Shown: positions 34,988 through 47,303, numbered from the stretch's first letter. The stretch is DNA of 64,000 bases from Mermis nigrescens (GCA_036768485.1 JAVLUZ010000142.1:17915735-17979734); one strand, 5' to 3'. Program-made: numbers and translations. Notes: a model not told the origin generated them from the letters alone.

Positions 34988-35245
34988 TAGCCTTGAATTA
35001 GAGTGATGCACCATTAAATATTCAGATTGATAAATATGCTCCTCGTTGCATGAAATAAAGTAGCAAGATAAGATTGTCGCGAGGGCCAATATTAGACGGC
35101 GGAAAAAGTCGAAAATTCCGATCATCAAGCAAGCTTTCCGAACATGTACACTGCAGCAGCAATAATATTTTGAATCCTTATCGTTAAATCTATTTTCTGT
35201 TGAATAACGCTGTAAATCCGATTCGCCTGATCGTTGCATTTCCAT
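34988..35245 (-). CDS. Nested membrane-protein gene, exon 1 with start codon
   Basis: Starts at ATG (35245-35243) in the context CCTAAATGG. It encodes MEMQRSGESDLQRYSTENR, then a YYCCCSVHVRKACLMIGIFD motif and a hydrophobic helix LILALATILSCYFIS. The donor is CTA|GTAACA, or earlier ATG|GTGCAT, both phase 0. Cys-Cys-Cys followed by VHVRK and a helix is the family-like feature. Confidence 0.62.
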
Positions 35246-37627
35246 TTAGGTTAATAAATGCGTAAGTATTTACTTTCTTTATGAAAACGACCTGCTAAAC
35301 AATAATTTACAAACAAAATTTTATCTGCCGTAATTGATATTATAATTATTGTCAATACGATAGAAATAAATAACTGTCAAGGGCCAAGCTGAATAAGATT
35401 GCTGAAAGCAAGAAATAATCGATGAATTAAGTTTTATATAAAAATTAGCGAAAGTAATCTACTGCAGCACGACTTTTGCGAAAAGACTGATGGTTTTCGT
35501 AAATTCGGTCGCCGAACAGAAAAGAAATTAAAAAAACGAATAAGAAGGATCGGTACACTTCATCACAAATTTACATATGGACGAGGGTCTCCAGCTAAAG
35601 CTAGCCGTTTTCAGCTATAAAAGCTTCAACATTTTCGCTAATTCTTCAGTTTAAATAGGAATTCAACTAAGCTTTCAATCAAGAGTTGAATAACCACCTA
35701 ACGTGTCAATGAACGAGTTGAACACGCTGACGAATCTATTTGACATTTTAACAAATAACGCATGGAAAAATTTCAAAGACAAAGAGGCATCAAGTTCAAA
35801 ATTTGCATCCCTCCCCTTGACAGAAATCTCAAAAAGTTCTAATCATCTCGTTTCATAATCATCTGAAATATGGAGTACACAACAAGGCCACTCTTTAGTT
35901 TTAACCGAACTGAAAATAATCTAAAGTAATCTAATTTGACATACGAGTATAAGTAATAAGGAACGCTTAATTCAGAGTAGGTAAACAACTTAAGCGCCTT
36001 AGATGAGTCAATTTCGAATTTTGAAATAATATAAATTTAAGAGCGCTAGCGAAACTGCTCATGAAATGAACAAATGGCACAGAGAGCATCTACATATGCG
36101 TAAACATCTATATAAAATGGTGAGGGAGAATACCTAGGGCGTCGATACATGCATAAAAAGGTGGCGTTTACGATGGTAGATACTTAGTTATTGCATATAG
36201 ATACCTCACTGATGACATTAAATTTCTTATCAGTAAACGGTATTCGATGAGATAACATGAAACGAAAATTGGGCATGTTTGGACGTGAGATGCGCAATTA
36301 GCAACGAACGAGTCTAAAACGTTCAAAATTAATACGACAAATAAAACATAATGCGATCTAGATTGCACATGCTCGTACTTTACCAGCAGTACTAAAAGCT
36401 TAATTAGCGTACGGCCTTGTTGAAATTACATTTAATCCGTAGCATAGCCCGTGGGCTATAGTTTTTTAATCTTTTAAGACTCACGATAATCGATTTAATT
36501 TTCATAAAGTCAAAATCTCGTAAAGCAAATCATGGAGAATGCAAAGCAATGGAGTGAAGGATGACTCATTATTCAACTAGAGGAGTATTTTGCTGTTGTT
36601 GTAAAAAATATTTATCTGGAAGCCAACATAGACTAGCAATGCGCATCAGAACTCGAGCCCATTCATTAAGACTAACCATCACTTAATTAGTAACATGGGT
36701 ACGCACTTGGCGAAGTCAACATGACTATAACAAAATATTTACAGCCAGAAATGAAGCATCACTATATTTTACTATACCTATATACAATCTAGGGTCTAGT
36801 GCTTACAGCATGGAAATTCTAGGGGTCAGTTCAGGAAAATTTGTATAAAGTGCCCTTTTGGCTAAAAAACGATAGGTACACGTCACAAACACTGTTTTTT
36901 GACAATTCTGGCGATGCTAACTCATTTTGTAAACATAAAAACACGAAAAATCCATTGAAAAACTTGAAAAATTTGAGTGAATTCAATAAAATATAGTCAA
37001 AAAATGCGTATAGTTATAGCGCGAAGTACTGGAAATACGACACTTTGAGTCATAAGCTAGCAGAAAACGCTGAAAAAGAGCATACTTTTTACGATTATTT
37101 GGGAAAATCGACAATTCTGGGGGGGCGGACAGTAGTTACAGCCAGACATACGAGCGGGAAAGGAGGGGGCTTAGGGGTCTAGACCCCCTAAATCTTAAAA
37201 TGTGAAATTTACTGAGGAAAATAAGGCAGAATGAAGGCAGAAATTGGTGAAAATTGAAAGTTTGCTTCAAGAGTGCTTGAAATTCATCTATGATCAAAGT
37301 CATTTCGCGTGAGTCAATAAACCCTCTTGGGTCCAACATTCCAACCCCCTCCCCCAAGAACACGTACGTACTGCACAGCACACTAGTATTTGTAAATTAG
37401 CAACAACGATTGACATAAGAGTTGCAAAACGTCGAAAATTTGAGCATCAAATAGTTAATTCCAAATCAAAGCTAAGAACTCCACTGTGATGAGAGGAACT
37501 TAATTCGAACAATAAGAAACAAAAATACAAAAACAAACTTAGGCAAAAGGCGTAAAATTACAGTTAATAAATAAATAAAATTAAGATAATGAATGCATAG
37601 TCGTTCAAAGTGTAGAGGAAAACTAAC
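35246..37627. other. Intron and upstream region of nested gene
   Basis: The lowest repeat density in the window is between 35246 and 36790; a promoter for the nested gene should be near 35250-35600. A 66-codon minus frame at 36168-36368 has no splice or family support. 36800-37380 is repeat R8. Confidence 0.4.
36800..37380. repeat. Dispersed repeat R8
   Basis: tctaggggtcagttcagg to ccaagaacacgtacgtactgc; shares the R8 landmarks. Confidence 0.45.
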
Positions 37628-37740
37628 TTCGTGCTCATAGAATGCAATGAACATAAGTCTTTGGCGCGGAATAAAACCCCGATGCTGACCAGTTGCCGTG
37701 GTTGCGGCGCAAAAGGGTAGCAAACGTTGAGTAACAGTGC
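37628..37740 (-). CDS. SZT2: SZT2-like exon l
   Basis: A 113-bp exon, acceptor TTGTGCTTCAG and donor GAA|GTTAGT. It encodes a short variable stretch, then GFIPRQRLMFIAFYEHE, a hydrophobic strand pair that runs directly into exon m (FYEHE-IVLYAYNWVN). Phase 1 in, 0 out. Confidence 0.68.
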
Positions 37741-38904
37741 CTGAAGCACAAGCACAAGAGAAGCTTTATTCGTTGAGTATACCGGGTCCCAAATAAACTT
37801 TGCCACCCTTTAGCGCTAGAACCAAAAGCAAACCAGATAAGTGTGATATATGGTTTTGATGAGCATCCAAAACGGAACAGATCTATAAGAATTCAATACT
37901 CAGCATGGCTACCATTTGATTTTAAAAATAGCTGTCAAAGCGATCAGGTCATAAACAAGACAAACGTTTAGATAGCTCAGTTAAGAACATTCAGATCCTG
38001 ATTATTGAAGCATCAGGCCTTCCGTTTCATTTTTAATAATACTCCAAAACACCTTGCATGCATGCCAACGCGGCTTAATGTTTGCTGAAAAGAATGGAAT
38101 TGATTTTCGGGAAAAGAATGTCTGAGCTGGGTGGGTCGGGAACCCGGCAAATTTAAAAGTTGCAGAGAATATTGGAGTAATTATTTAATATAATGAGGAA
38201 GCCATGATGCATCAAGAATCGGGATATACACAATCTCAAGTGATACTGCATAAAAATGTAGAAAAAATGAGAACCATGAAAATTGACACTGATTTATTTG
38301 AACGTTTGTTGTTTTCATGCCTTGAGGCTATTTTCAAATCAAACGGTGGCTATGCGGAGCATTAAATTCTTATAGATCAACTCCGTTTTGAATGCTGATC
38401 AAAACAGTATATAACGCTTATGTGGTTTGCAATTAGTTCAAGCGCTAGGGGATGGGGTGGCAAAGGTTATTTAGGACCCGGTGTTAAGAAAGAAACCAGA
38501 AAGAACAATGTTGTTTCTTAGTTTACATTAAATAAAAGTGAATGCACACCATATGTCACAGGGAGGGATGGGGGATTCTCCATCCAATTTGGTTGTCCCT
38601 CCATCCCCCAAAGCCAGAAAAATTTTGATACCCAGATTTACAGAAAAAAATTTGAATTTTTCGGCCGTTTTTAGGCGTTTTTTGGTCAAAAATTTAAGAT
38701 CTTTTAACCCTACTCCCCAAAAGCCGATGACTTCCATCATTAATTTAAAACTGCTACATGTATGATGCACACTGACTGATAAAACAAAATTCACAACCAC
38801 TAAGGAAATTAAATTCCGGGTAGGTATTTCAGGAACACCTTATCGGTTATTGAAGAATTAAATTATGTTTCCGGTAGCGGTCCTATGAGACTTGTGATAG
38901 AGAG

Positions 38905-39328
38905 CAGTGTTTTTTGCACAAGGTTCCTCTCTTAATGTATAGAGATTGTTACCAAGAGTCTTTGAATATTTTATAAATGCTAATTTTTGAGTACTCCAAT
39001 ATAATACAGTAGCGCTTTCAATGCGGTGAAACAAGGTTTTTCGACCTTTGGTAATGCATTTTAGCCAGTTTCTGCGTTTCTGAAGACAAAAAGACTAAAA
39101 ATTGTCTTAAAATGGCGCGAAGCGACGAAAAATTTCATATTTTTTCTGTCTAAATGCAAATTCTGTCACTAAAAATCTACATACATAGATTAGAACAGAC
39201 AATTACTCGGGATTTTAGACCTTTTCACAGTTTTGCATTCCCAAAAATGTTTGTACATGTACAAAAAGACAATCCATAAAAGCCTTTGTACATCGAGGAA
39301 AATCTTTGCCGAGTACAAAAAATCCGAG
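38905..39328 (+). mobile_element. Family 1 hAT-like MITE
   Basis: Starts CAGTGTTTTTTGCACAAGG and ends AAAAAATCCGAG. Flanks ATAGAGAG / TCAGAGAG match at 6 of 8. Confidence 0.65.
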
Positions 39329-40027
39329 TCAGAGAGATGGTCACCAGCATACATCAAGGAGCCAACAACAATAATGAGGTTTGTTTATAAAATAAGTTTA
39401 GCTTAAAGGTTGTAAAGAGTGAAATAAGCAAGCAGTTTTAAATAGATACTATGTTTTGTTATTAAAACGAGGAAATACATTTTAATTAAGACGTTCTTAA
39501 CATAATCGTCAACCTCGTAAGGATTATTAGAAAAATTCGAACTTTGTTTAACGTTTTTAAGTTTACTGCATTCGGATCATTGAAAAACAGAGTACAGCTT
39601 AAATTTAATATTAAAAAACAAAAAGGATATCATTTCAAATAAGAAAACAAAACATAGAATGGACAACTTGGATAAAATAAACAACAGAATTCAGCGTGGA
39701 TGAAATGAACAACATAATCCAACGTTAAACACTGCAATATTTGCCAAAAAAATTATCACCTTGATAAAATTACACAAGCAGTTTAAAATTTTAAGCTGGC
39801 GCAGCGACAATGTCACATACAGCATTAAAATTAACATTTAGCCTTTTTGAATTACTGTTGTATTAATGAAAATAGTTTTTAGCCATTTCCATGTGCAATG
39901 AGAATTCCTCTTCATTTCCATCAAATATATAGATATCAATAACTTAGGAACATAAATCTAGACTTTAATAATATAAAATGAATATAAATTGTTTACATAA
40001 AAATGGGTGTGCTCATATATGCATCAG

Positions 40028-40235
40028 CTCGAAATTTCGGCTGGAGGTTCCGGCCATTTTAAGAAGGGGGGGGTTAATCACCTCAAATTTTTGGCCAAAA
40101 CAGCCTAAAAACAGTCACAAATTCGATTCTTTTCCAAAAATAGGAGGGATCAAAAATTTTCTGACCTTGAGTGGGAGGGGGCGACCGACTTCGGGAGGAG
40201 ATCCCAATCCCCCTGTTGCATGTAAGGGTTTGCTG
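40028..40235 (+). repeat. Dispersed repeat R9 (~210 bp, catgtaa..ggggat)
   Basis: ctcgaaatttcgg..aatttttggccaaaac..gggatcaaaaattttctg..aatccccctgttgcatg. Related copies at 17376-17600, 19270-19495, 21110-21210, 38540-38765, 41195-41575, and in multiples within 26300-26850 and 45200-45760. Confidence 0.55.
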
Positions 40236-40433
40236 GTCTAAGGGTATGAACACCCCGTGTAGAAGACCCCAACGACTCAATTTTTTCTCTACTTTTATAG
40301 CGACTTTTTATGCCAATGGACAGAACTCGACGAGGAACATACATAGACAAATGTAGTTGATTTGCCCCTAGCATCAGTTATTCGGCATTTCGAACCCCTA
40401 GAATGAAGTTGCTACCAATATATACTTATGTAC

Positions 40434-40629
40434 CTTTCGAGTTGATCAGATTTGCAATCGAATCGGGCATTGAACTAGCGTTTGGCACAGAGCCAAAGGT
40501 TACTGTATCTAGCCAAAGTTGCGTGGGTTGGCATATTATAAAATAGGACTTCCTAGGATCGAACTCGAAGCAGTCACTAAGGGAAGGGGATCTGTGAGAA
40601 AGCGAGCTGCTTGATCGACCAGAATTCTT
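40434..40629 (-). CDS. SZT2: SZT2-like exon k
   Basis: A 196-bp exon with acceptor TTTGTTATTTCAG and donor GAAAG|GTACAT. It encodes a Ser-rich start, then LSDCFEFDPRKSYFIICQPT followed by QLWLDTVTFGS. The CQPTQLW motif fits my memory of an SZT2 segment. The preceding intron is about 7.6 kb and holds the nested 2.8 kb and 3.7 kb transposons. Phase 0 in, 1 out. Confidence 0.72.
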
Positions 40630-40729
40630 CTGAAATAACAAAATACATTAAGAAGCCAACGCTTCGAAACAGTAAGGATCAAAACGAAGAAAAATTACTA
40701 AACCATGACTATTAAAAATCAGGCACGTA

Positions 40730-40873
40730 GCTGGCCGTCCTATTTGGGGGGAGGACTAAGCCCAAAAAAGGCCAAAAATAGCACAAAATAACGTTTGAAA
40801 AGTCATATTTTTCCGATTTTCCTGAATTTGGGGGAGGGTCCGAAACCCCATTCCCTCTAGAGATACGTGCCTA
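40730..40873 (+). mobile_element. Family 2 MITE
   Basis: CAGGCACGTAGCTGGCC to AGATACGTGCCTA, in the intron just upstream of the 40434-40629 exon. Confidence 0.68.
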
Positions 40874-41194
40874 TTTAAAATCAAATCGTTCCATTGTTTT
40901 ATTAAGAAAATTTCTGGCATAAACATAAAATCACTTTTCACAAACAATGTCATAGACAATAGGTGAAAACGATCTTTACAACTATACGACAATCTGCACT
41001 GAAAACGATCACAGATTGCTTAAGTTAACTATCAGAGCACATCGGTTTAACACTGACAAGTTGTAAATTATCATTATGCATGCGCATCACGAATCGTTGA
41101 ATGATGGAGCATCCACAATTGAAGTCTATTTTTTAATTAACCGAGCTAATTAAGCTTGTGCACGTGTATTACTTATGTACGTCAATGAGCCTTT

Positions 41195-41575
41195 TTGGAC
41201 ATCAGCGTGGGGTTCCGGGGGGGGTTGTCTGGACACACCAGAATCTGGAATAAACTCAAAATCAACAGACCGCTTGAAATAGAATTTTTGGTGCTATTTT
41301 TGGCTATTTGGCCCCATCGGACCCCCCAGAAGTTTGTTGCTACTTATGTATGGTCACTAGCATACATGCAACGGCTCATTTGGATTAAGGGTCTCCGGCC
41401 ATTTTTGGGGAGGGGGTGAATTACCTGGAATTTTTGGCCAAAAACACGTACATAAAAACGGCCAGAAAATTCGTTTTTTAAACGAGATCAAAAATTTTCT
41501 GGCTTTGCGGGGATGGGGGAGACGGCCGACTTTGGGTGGAGGGATCTGCCCATCCCCCTCATACATGTATGGTCA
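41195..41575 (+). repeat. Dispersed repeat R9, two units
   Basis: Two R9-type units separated by atgcaacggctcatttgg; no coding sequence. Confidence 0.5.
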
Positions 41576-42359
41576 CAAGCCAAATGTGCCGAGCTCGAAG
41601 CAATAGATATAAGTATGCAGTCCATACCACGGACGCACAGCATGGCTGGCTTGGGGTGTCGACCGGTTCTGAGGGTTTTTTAAAGTTAATACTTTTTCGG
41701 CCATAAGTCTGCCTTAGTTTCATTTGAGAATTTCTCATTTTTTCATTACCCCAAATACCTGTCTGGTCCACTCCTAGCAATGATTTGAATTGTGTTCATC
41801 TGGAACCTACGAAGCATTCCTAGTCGATTCGTTGCAAGACGGTGCATTGCATTTTCAGTGGCTTAGCTGGCCATCTGATTTTGGAGAGGGAGGGAAAACG
41901 AAAATTTCGAAGTTGGATATCTCAAATTTATTGTTAGTCAAAAATAATGGTGTTTTTGAGCTTTTCTCAACGATATCTTCACAATAGAGAAAAAAATTTA
42001 AAAAAAATCAAATTTCACGTTAATCACATTGAACAAACATGTTGTTTATAAATAAAAATTTTGGACTTATTAGCTTAAAAAGTGTGTTAAAATCTATACT
42101 AGCGGTCTTTCAGATACAAAAATCGCTAATTTTTTCCTTTGAGGGACCTTTGTATAAAATATTCATACTTACAAAATTTTACCGGTATAAACTAGTCCCC
42201 CAATCTCCCCCGCAGCTACGCCACGGTGCATTTTTAAATAGCTTTTTCTTTTCATATAAGCGAGTTGATTAGTAAAAGAAAAAAGCTTGGATTCAATCAT
42301 TTCTGCTTCACATTTTAATGTATCTCAAAGGAAGAATGTAAAATGGCGAAAAAACGACT

Positions 42360-42778
42360 TTGAAGCAGTGGCGGACATACATGATCTTGGGGGGGGGGTT
42401 TGGCAGGTTTTCAACCCCCGCAGAATCATTTTTCACCCCTCGCAAAAAATTTTTCACCCCCCCCAGAATTGGCGATTTTTCAAAAGTTTCCTAAACTTAC
42501 CTGAAAATTGGTAGAAAAAGTATCTTTTTACGGGTTTTTGGCTATCTATTTGATCAAAATCGTCAAATTTTCGGCGCTTCGCGCCATATATTCATGTTTT
42601 AAGCGATATATTGGTCTCGAATTTTTTCGAAATTTTTTTCATGATTTCATGCTCTAGAAGGATAGAGTATCGTCAGAAACGCCAAAAAACGATGTTTTTT
42701 AACGCGTACCGGCCATTTTTGGGCCCAAAAAAGGCACTTCAGGTTTTCACCCCCCAGAATTCCCATATTTTGCATGTA
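42360..42778. repeat. Dispersed repeat R8
   Basis: catacatgatcttgggggggg to cccagaattcccatattttgcatgtatgg; abuts the family 3 element at 42779. Confidence 0.5.
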
Positions 42779-43499
42779 TGGTGGCGGATCTGGGATTTTC
42801 CTAAGTGGGGGGGGGGCGGTATCCCAACTTTTCCAAAAATAGTGAAAAATAGGTCAAAAAATTTGCCCTTAACGCGCGGAATAGCGTTTTTCGATGCTTT
42901 GCATTGTATACTTTTACTTAAAACCGCTTTTGACGCAATATTTTTTCTTAAAATTTTAAAATTTTCGACAATTTCGTGCGAAAAAGTCATTAAATTTGTT
43001 CAACTTTAACAAAAATCTGGCGCGAAGCGCCGGAAAATTTGTGAAATTAAGGTAAATAGATGTCTAGAAGCATGATTTACTGCTTGATTTCCTGTATTTA
43101 TAGCATTTGATGCGAAACATCAACAATTCTAATTGAAAATAGAAGAAAACTATGCAAAAATAGCTGTTTCTGCTGTTAAAATTGTTTTGAAACCTATGTG
43201 AAGAGAAAATGGCTTCCAGGTCGCCAAGAAATCAAATAAATGTCATTGATAGGCATCAGCCGGCGCGAAGCGACGGAAAATTTGTGAAATTAAGGCGGAT
43301 ATACGTCTAGAAGCATGATTTATTGCTTGATTTCCTGTATTTATAGTATTTGATGCGAAACAACGAAATTTTTCATTGAATTTAGAAGAAAACTATGCAA
43401 AAGTAGCTGTTTCTGCTGTTAAAATTGTTTTGAAAACTACATGAACAGAAAATGGCTTCCAGGTCGCTAAGAAAGTAAATAAATGTCATTAATAGGCAT

Positions 43500-46314
43500 C
43501 AGTGATCGGTCCGAGGGTACTTTTTGGACAATCGGCCTCGGCGACTTAAAATCCTTGCCTCGGCCGAGAGTAATGCCGAGGGTCAAGCTTATATACCTAT
43601 ACTAATAAATAATACTCTTAGAATATTTTGTATGCACATGAGCTAGAGAATAATCGTAATATTAAACACTTTATCGAATGTCAAACAATTCATTCTTATT
43701 TTCAATAATAGTATATTAAATCTGTGTAGGATTAATCGAATAAAGTCAGCAGCATGAAAGCATATTCAATTTAACAAGTAGCCGTTGAAGACTTGGAAAA
43801 GTCAATAAAAAATATGGCTGAAAAATCAGTAAAGTTTTATTACTAACTATAAATAAGAAAACAGTGTCGAAGAAATACACGAACAATTAAAATAAGCTAT
43901 GTAAAGACAGAACTGTAGCCATTGTTGTGCTCGCTTTTGCAGTAATGCATGTTTAAACACGCCTTTTCAGTCATCCAATTCTGGTGTGGTAGGTAATATG
44001 ACGAAAACTACACTGTTCTTTCCGATCATAGTTTCCCAAGGTCCAGAGTTGAGGGAGGGGTGAAATTACAAATTAGGGAATCAGTAAATTAAGTAGTGTA
44101 TTATTATAAGCCGACACTATTTTTTGTACGAGCTTCTTTGTGCATGCACGAAAATCTCCAAGAAGGTCTTTGCGTGAGCGAACCAATTTTTGTAGATATG
44201 TATTATATAAATATATTTTTAAACATACACATTTTTACATACTGCCAGTGTGTGACCTGCAACCAGCATGCAGTGTGCAAGATACCTTTGTACATGTACA
44301 AAGATGGTGTCCAAGAGTCTTTGAACATTTTGTACATGCAAATTTTTGTTGACTATAATATGGTACAGTAGCGATTTTGGTGTGGTAAAACAGGATTTTT
44401 CGACCTTTATCTTAGCTAATTTCTGGGTTTCTGAATATTTGACATTTTTTCATTCTAAATGCAAATTCTACCATTTTAAAGATATATAGGGCAGACAATT
44501 ACTGATTTCAGCGCAAAGCGCCGAAATTTTTCGGGAATTTTACACCTTTTTACAGTTTTTGTTCTCCCAAAAATCTCTGTGCATGTACAAAGACGGTCCT
44601 AAAAAGTCTTCGTACATCGGAGAAAATCTTTGCCGAATACAAAAAACCGTGGTCCTAAATGTAATAATTCGACTTGAATTTAGTTGATAATATTAGTTCG
44701 GAGCGAAGCGCCGGAATTTTTTCGAGCTTTTGATGGAATTCACAAATTAAAACTCGACTGAGAAAGCTAAAACAACTTGTACTACAAAATCAGAAATATT
44801 ACGGACATTGTAATATGCCAATCAAATCTTGTAATAAGCACCGCTGCGCTTATAAATCCAATGCAGCATAAGGATTAATTATTCAATTTTATCTTAGAAC
44901 GGCAAAAAAGTGCAAAGTTATTAAGATAGTACTTATTTTTGCATAAAATTTTTAAAAACAATTCAAATAGATACAACAGATATTTGAATCTGCATAAAGA
45001 TGCCTCGATTACACAAAAATTGATTTTGGAGTGTTTAATGCCCTTGCTTGAATCTAAATACAGTATATTAGCGACATTTTGCGCGAAGCGCCGAAAATTT
45101 TTTTAAATTTCCTGAAAAATACTGAAAAAAACGATAAAATTTATATCACTTTGTCCCAGGAAGTATTTTAACATGGTATAAAAAACTCTCCAAAAATATA
45201 TGCACGATCCGAAATGATTTTTGGCGAAAACCTGCATTTTTTGGCCATTTTTAGGTGCGTTTTTGCGATTTTCAGTGGTCATTTACAACCCCCGTAAAAA
45301 TGGCCGGAAACCATACGAGTAACAGGGGGCTTTGAGGAATTCCTCACCAACCCAGGGTTGGACGTCCTCACCACACCACCAACGTCAGAAAATTTTGACC
45401 CAACCTCCTTATTTTTGGCGAAAACTTGCGCTTTTTGGCTATTTTTAGGTGTTTTTGGCACTTTTGGCCTGAAATCGGAGCCGCTTACCCCGCCCCCTAC
45501 AAATGGCCGAGAAATATACATGTAACAGGGGGTTTGGGCCATCCCCCACCCACGCTTTTGAGCCCCGAACTCTCAAAAGTCAGGAAATTTTTGACTAACC
45601 TCCCCCATTTTGGCAAAAACCTGCGCGTTTTTAGATATTTTTATGCGTTTTAGCCATTTTTGACCTAGAATTAGCGTCGCTACTCCCTCCTTAAAATGGC
45701 CAGGGACCCCTAACCGGAATTTCCAGCCGTTACATGTATGCCGAGGAGCCCCTCTCCGAAACTTTTTGAGCTGTTACATGCATGTTTTATAATGATAGTT
45801 TGTCTATTTACTCTCGCTTACATTCAAAAATATATACTGTATCACTTCGTGAAATTCTAATACTTAGGTGCACTTTTGCCATACTAAAAATTAAGTTCAA
45901 AAATGTTCAAAAGCTTTTAATTAAAAATCGTCTGACAGCGACTTGAGTCTTGTACTCTGAGGGGGAGAGGTAATACCCCTCCCTCATCCTCCTATGCAAT
46001 GGGTGTTCCCGATCCATGTATATACATAGAGAGCATGAGAATTAAAACTTAGTCATTATATGAATAATCGATCGGCACTTTGCTGTATGTAACTTGGTGT
46101 AACTGGGTACGCGCCTAAAACCATAAGAAAAACCTATAGGTAAAAAACAGCCTGTGTACTGCAGATGCATTCTAAATAGATAATATTCAACGGATATATT
46201 AAACTTATTAAAATTTGATTTTAACCTTCGGCGCCTTGGCACTTTTCAGCTTCGCCCTCGGCGCCGAGGCCCCGAAAAACGCCGAGCGTTGCCGAGGCCA
46301 TGGTCCGATCACTG
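43500..46314. mobile_element. 2.8 kb hAT-like element with CAGTGATCGGTCCGAGG termini
   Basis: Starts CAGTGATCGGTCCGAGG and ends with a near-complementary GGTCCGATCACTG. Flanks ATAGGCAT / ATAGGTAT form an 8-bp duplication with one mismatch and lie inside the family 3 repeat. GC-rich ends (ccgaggc) contrast with an AT-rich interior. The interior carries a family 1 element (44271-44651) and shares sequence with 22550-22850 and 26060-27050. No transposase was recognised. Confidence 0.7.
44271..44651 (+). mobile_element. Family 1 MITE inside the 2.8 kb element
   Basis: Starts CAGTGTGCAAGATACC and ends ACAAAAAACCGTG. A further partial family 1-like piece (ttttttgtacgagc..gtgcatgcacg) lies at 44110-44165, so the area may be composite. 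Confidence 0.6.
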
Positions 46315-46559
46315 ATAGGTATCTAGCCGGCGCGTAGCGCCGGAAAAATTTGAGAAATTATGGTCACTGACGGCCAAAAATCATTGCAAATTGCATATCC
46401 ATTCTTTATCTCGCCAAACATTTTTTTGGCCAATGGGGGGGGGCGGCCGCCCCCCTTAAATCCACCCTGCTTTGAAGTACCAGTACGTAATAGTGAACAT
46501 TGGTGTCATCGTAAACGAATACAACATATGAAGCAATAGCAACAATAGTAATTCTGAGT

Positions 46560-46910
46560 CAGCGCCGATAGCGTTACTTTCATATATGTACAACATGGGA
46601 ATTCTGGGGAGGTCAGTGCCTAATAATTAAAAAAAACTTTTTGGGCTAAAAAAGATGGGTACATATGTATCAAAAACACTGCTTTTCCATGTTCCGGATA
46701 ATGCTCGCTCTTTCTAGAACATATAAACAAAACATTTGGAAAAATTTGAAAAAAATCGAATAAATTGAACAAAATAAAGTAAAAATTGAGTAGATAGCGC
46801 GAAACGCCAAAAATTCGACTTCTTTGAGTCAAAAATAGGCTAAAAACTCTTAAAAAGCACACTTGGTCGATTTTTTCGGAAAATCGACAATGCTGGGAGG
46901 GGAAATGTAA
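46560..46910. repeat. Dispersed repeat R8
   Basis: gggaattctggggaggtc, aatgctcgctctttctagaac and gatagcgcgaaacgcc landmarks. Confidence 0.45.
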
Positions 46911-47303
46911 CGAATATCGTTACTGTCATGTCAGGAATTCACTTGCATTTGCGCGCGAATTATATTCTTGAATACTTCGCGCTACTACGAATTCTTATCT
47001 AGCAAAATATCTCAGAACCCCGAAGCGAATACCTTGCGACTTTTAATTGAAAAAACGCGTAGTGCGTCATTTTTATTTTTAAATTTTTTTTACTTTTTTC
47101 ATTTTCATTTTATTCATTTTTCATTCATTTTCATTTTTTTAATCATTTTACGTCATTTTACTTCAATTATTAACTTTTATTTAGTCATCTTGTTAGCCAC
47201 ATCCACTATTAACTGTCAACAATAATAAAATATCATATTATTTCAACACACAAAGCAATGCACTGATTAAGGGACCCGGAAGCGGGCTTCTACAGGGTGG
47301 AAG

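Larger units (their letters stand above)
33785..35245 (-). other. Nested gene: small LAPTM/DUF7027-like membrane protein (gene span)
   Basis: A complete-looking small gene inside the SZT2-like intron 31729-37627, on the same strand. Three exons give about 230 residues: a polar N-terminus, then a CCC..VHVRKA motif before a first hydrophobic segment, two further hydrophobic helices in exon 2, another in exon 3, and a hydrophilic tail. A short Cys cluster followed by xxHVR.. and a helix, with about four membrane segments, is what I recall for LAPTM4/5-type and invertebrate DUF7027 proteins of endosomes and lysosomes. The exon 1/exon 2 junction is not phase-consistent (0 versus 2), so a small exon between 34987 and 34697 is probably missing. 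It has its own ATG, stop and AATAAA. Function is inferred only. Confidence 0.6.
42779..46470. mobile_element. Family 3 element (GTGGCGGATC termini) with nested insertion
   Basis: The left end reads gtggcggatctgggattttcc and the right end ggggcggccgccccccttaaatccacc, matching the ends of the 550-1114 and 32046-32247 copies. Inside, 43015-43240 and 43258-43499 are a tandem duplication of about 243 bp, also found inverted at 660-860. The 2.8 kb element 43500-46314 is inserted into it. Confidence 0.6.

Noticed and set aside
43015..43280. Helitron 3' hairpin interpretation of the GGCGC motif
   Set aside because: The hairpin is internal, not followed by CTAG/CTRR at an element end, and the elements have target duplications and inverted termini.
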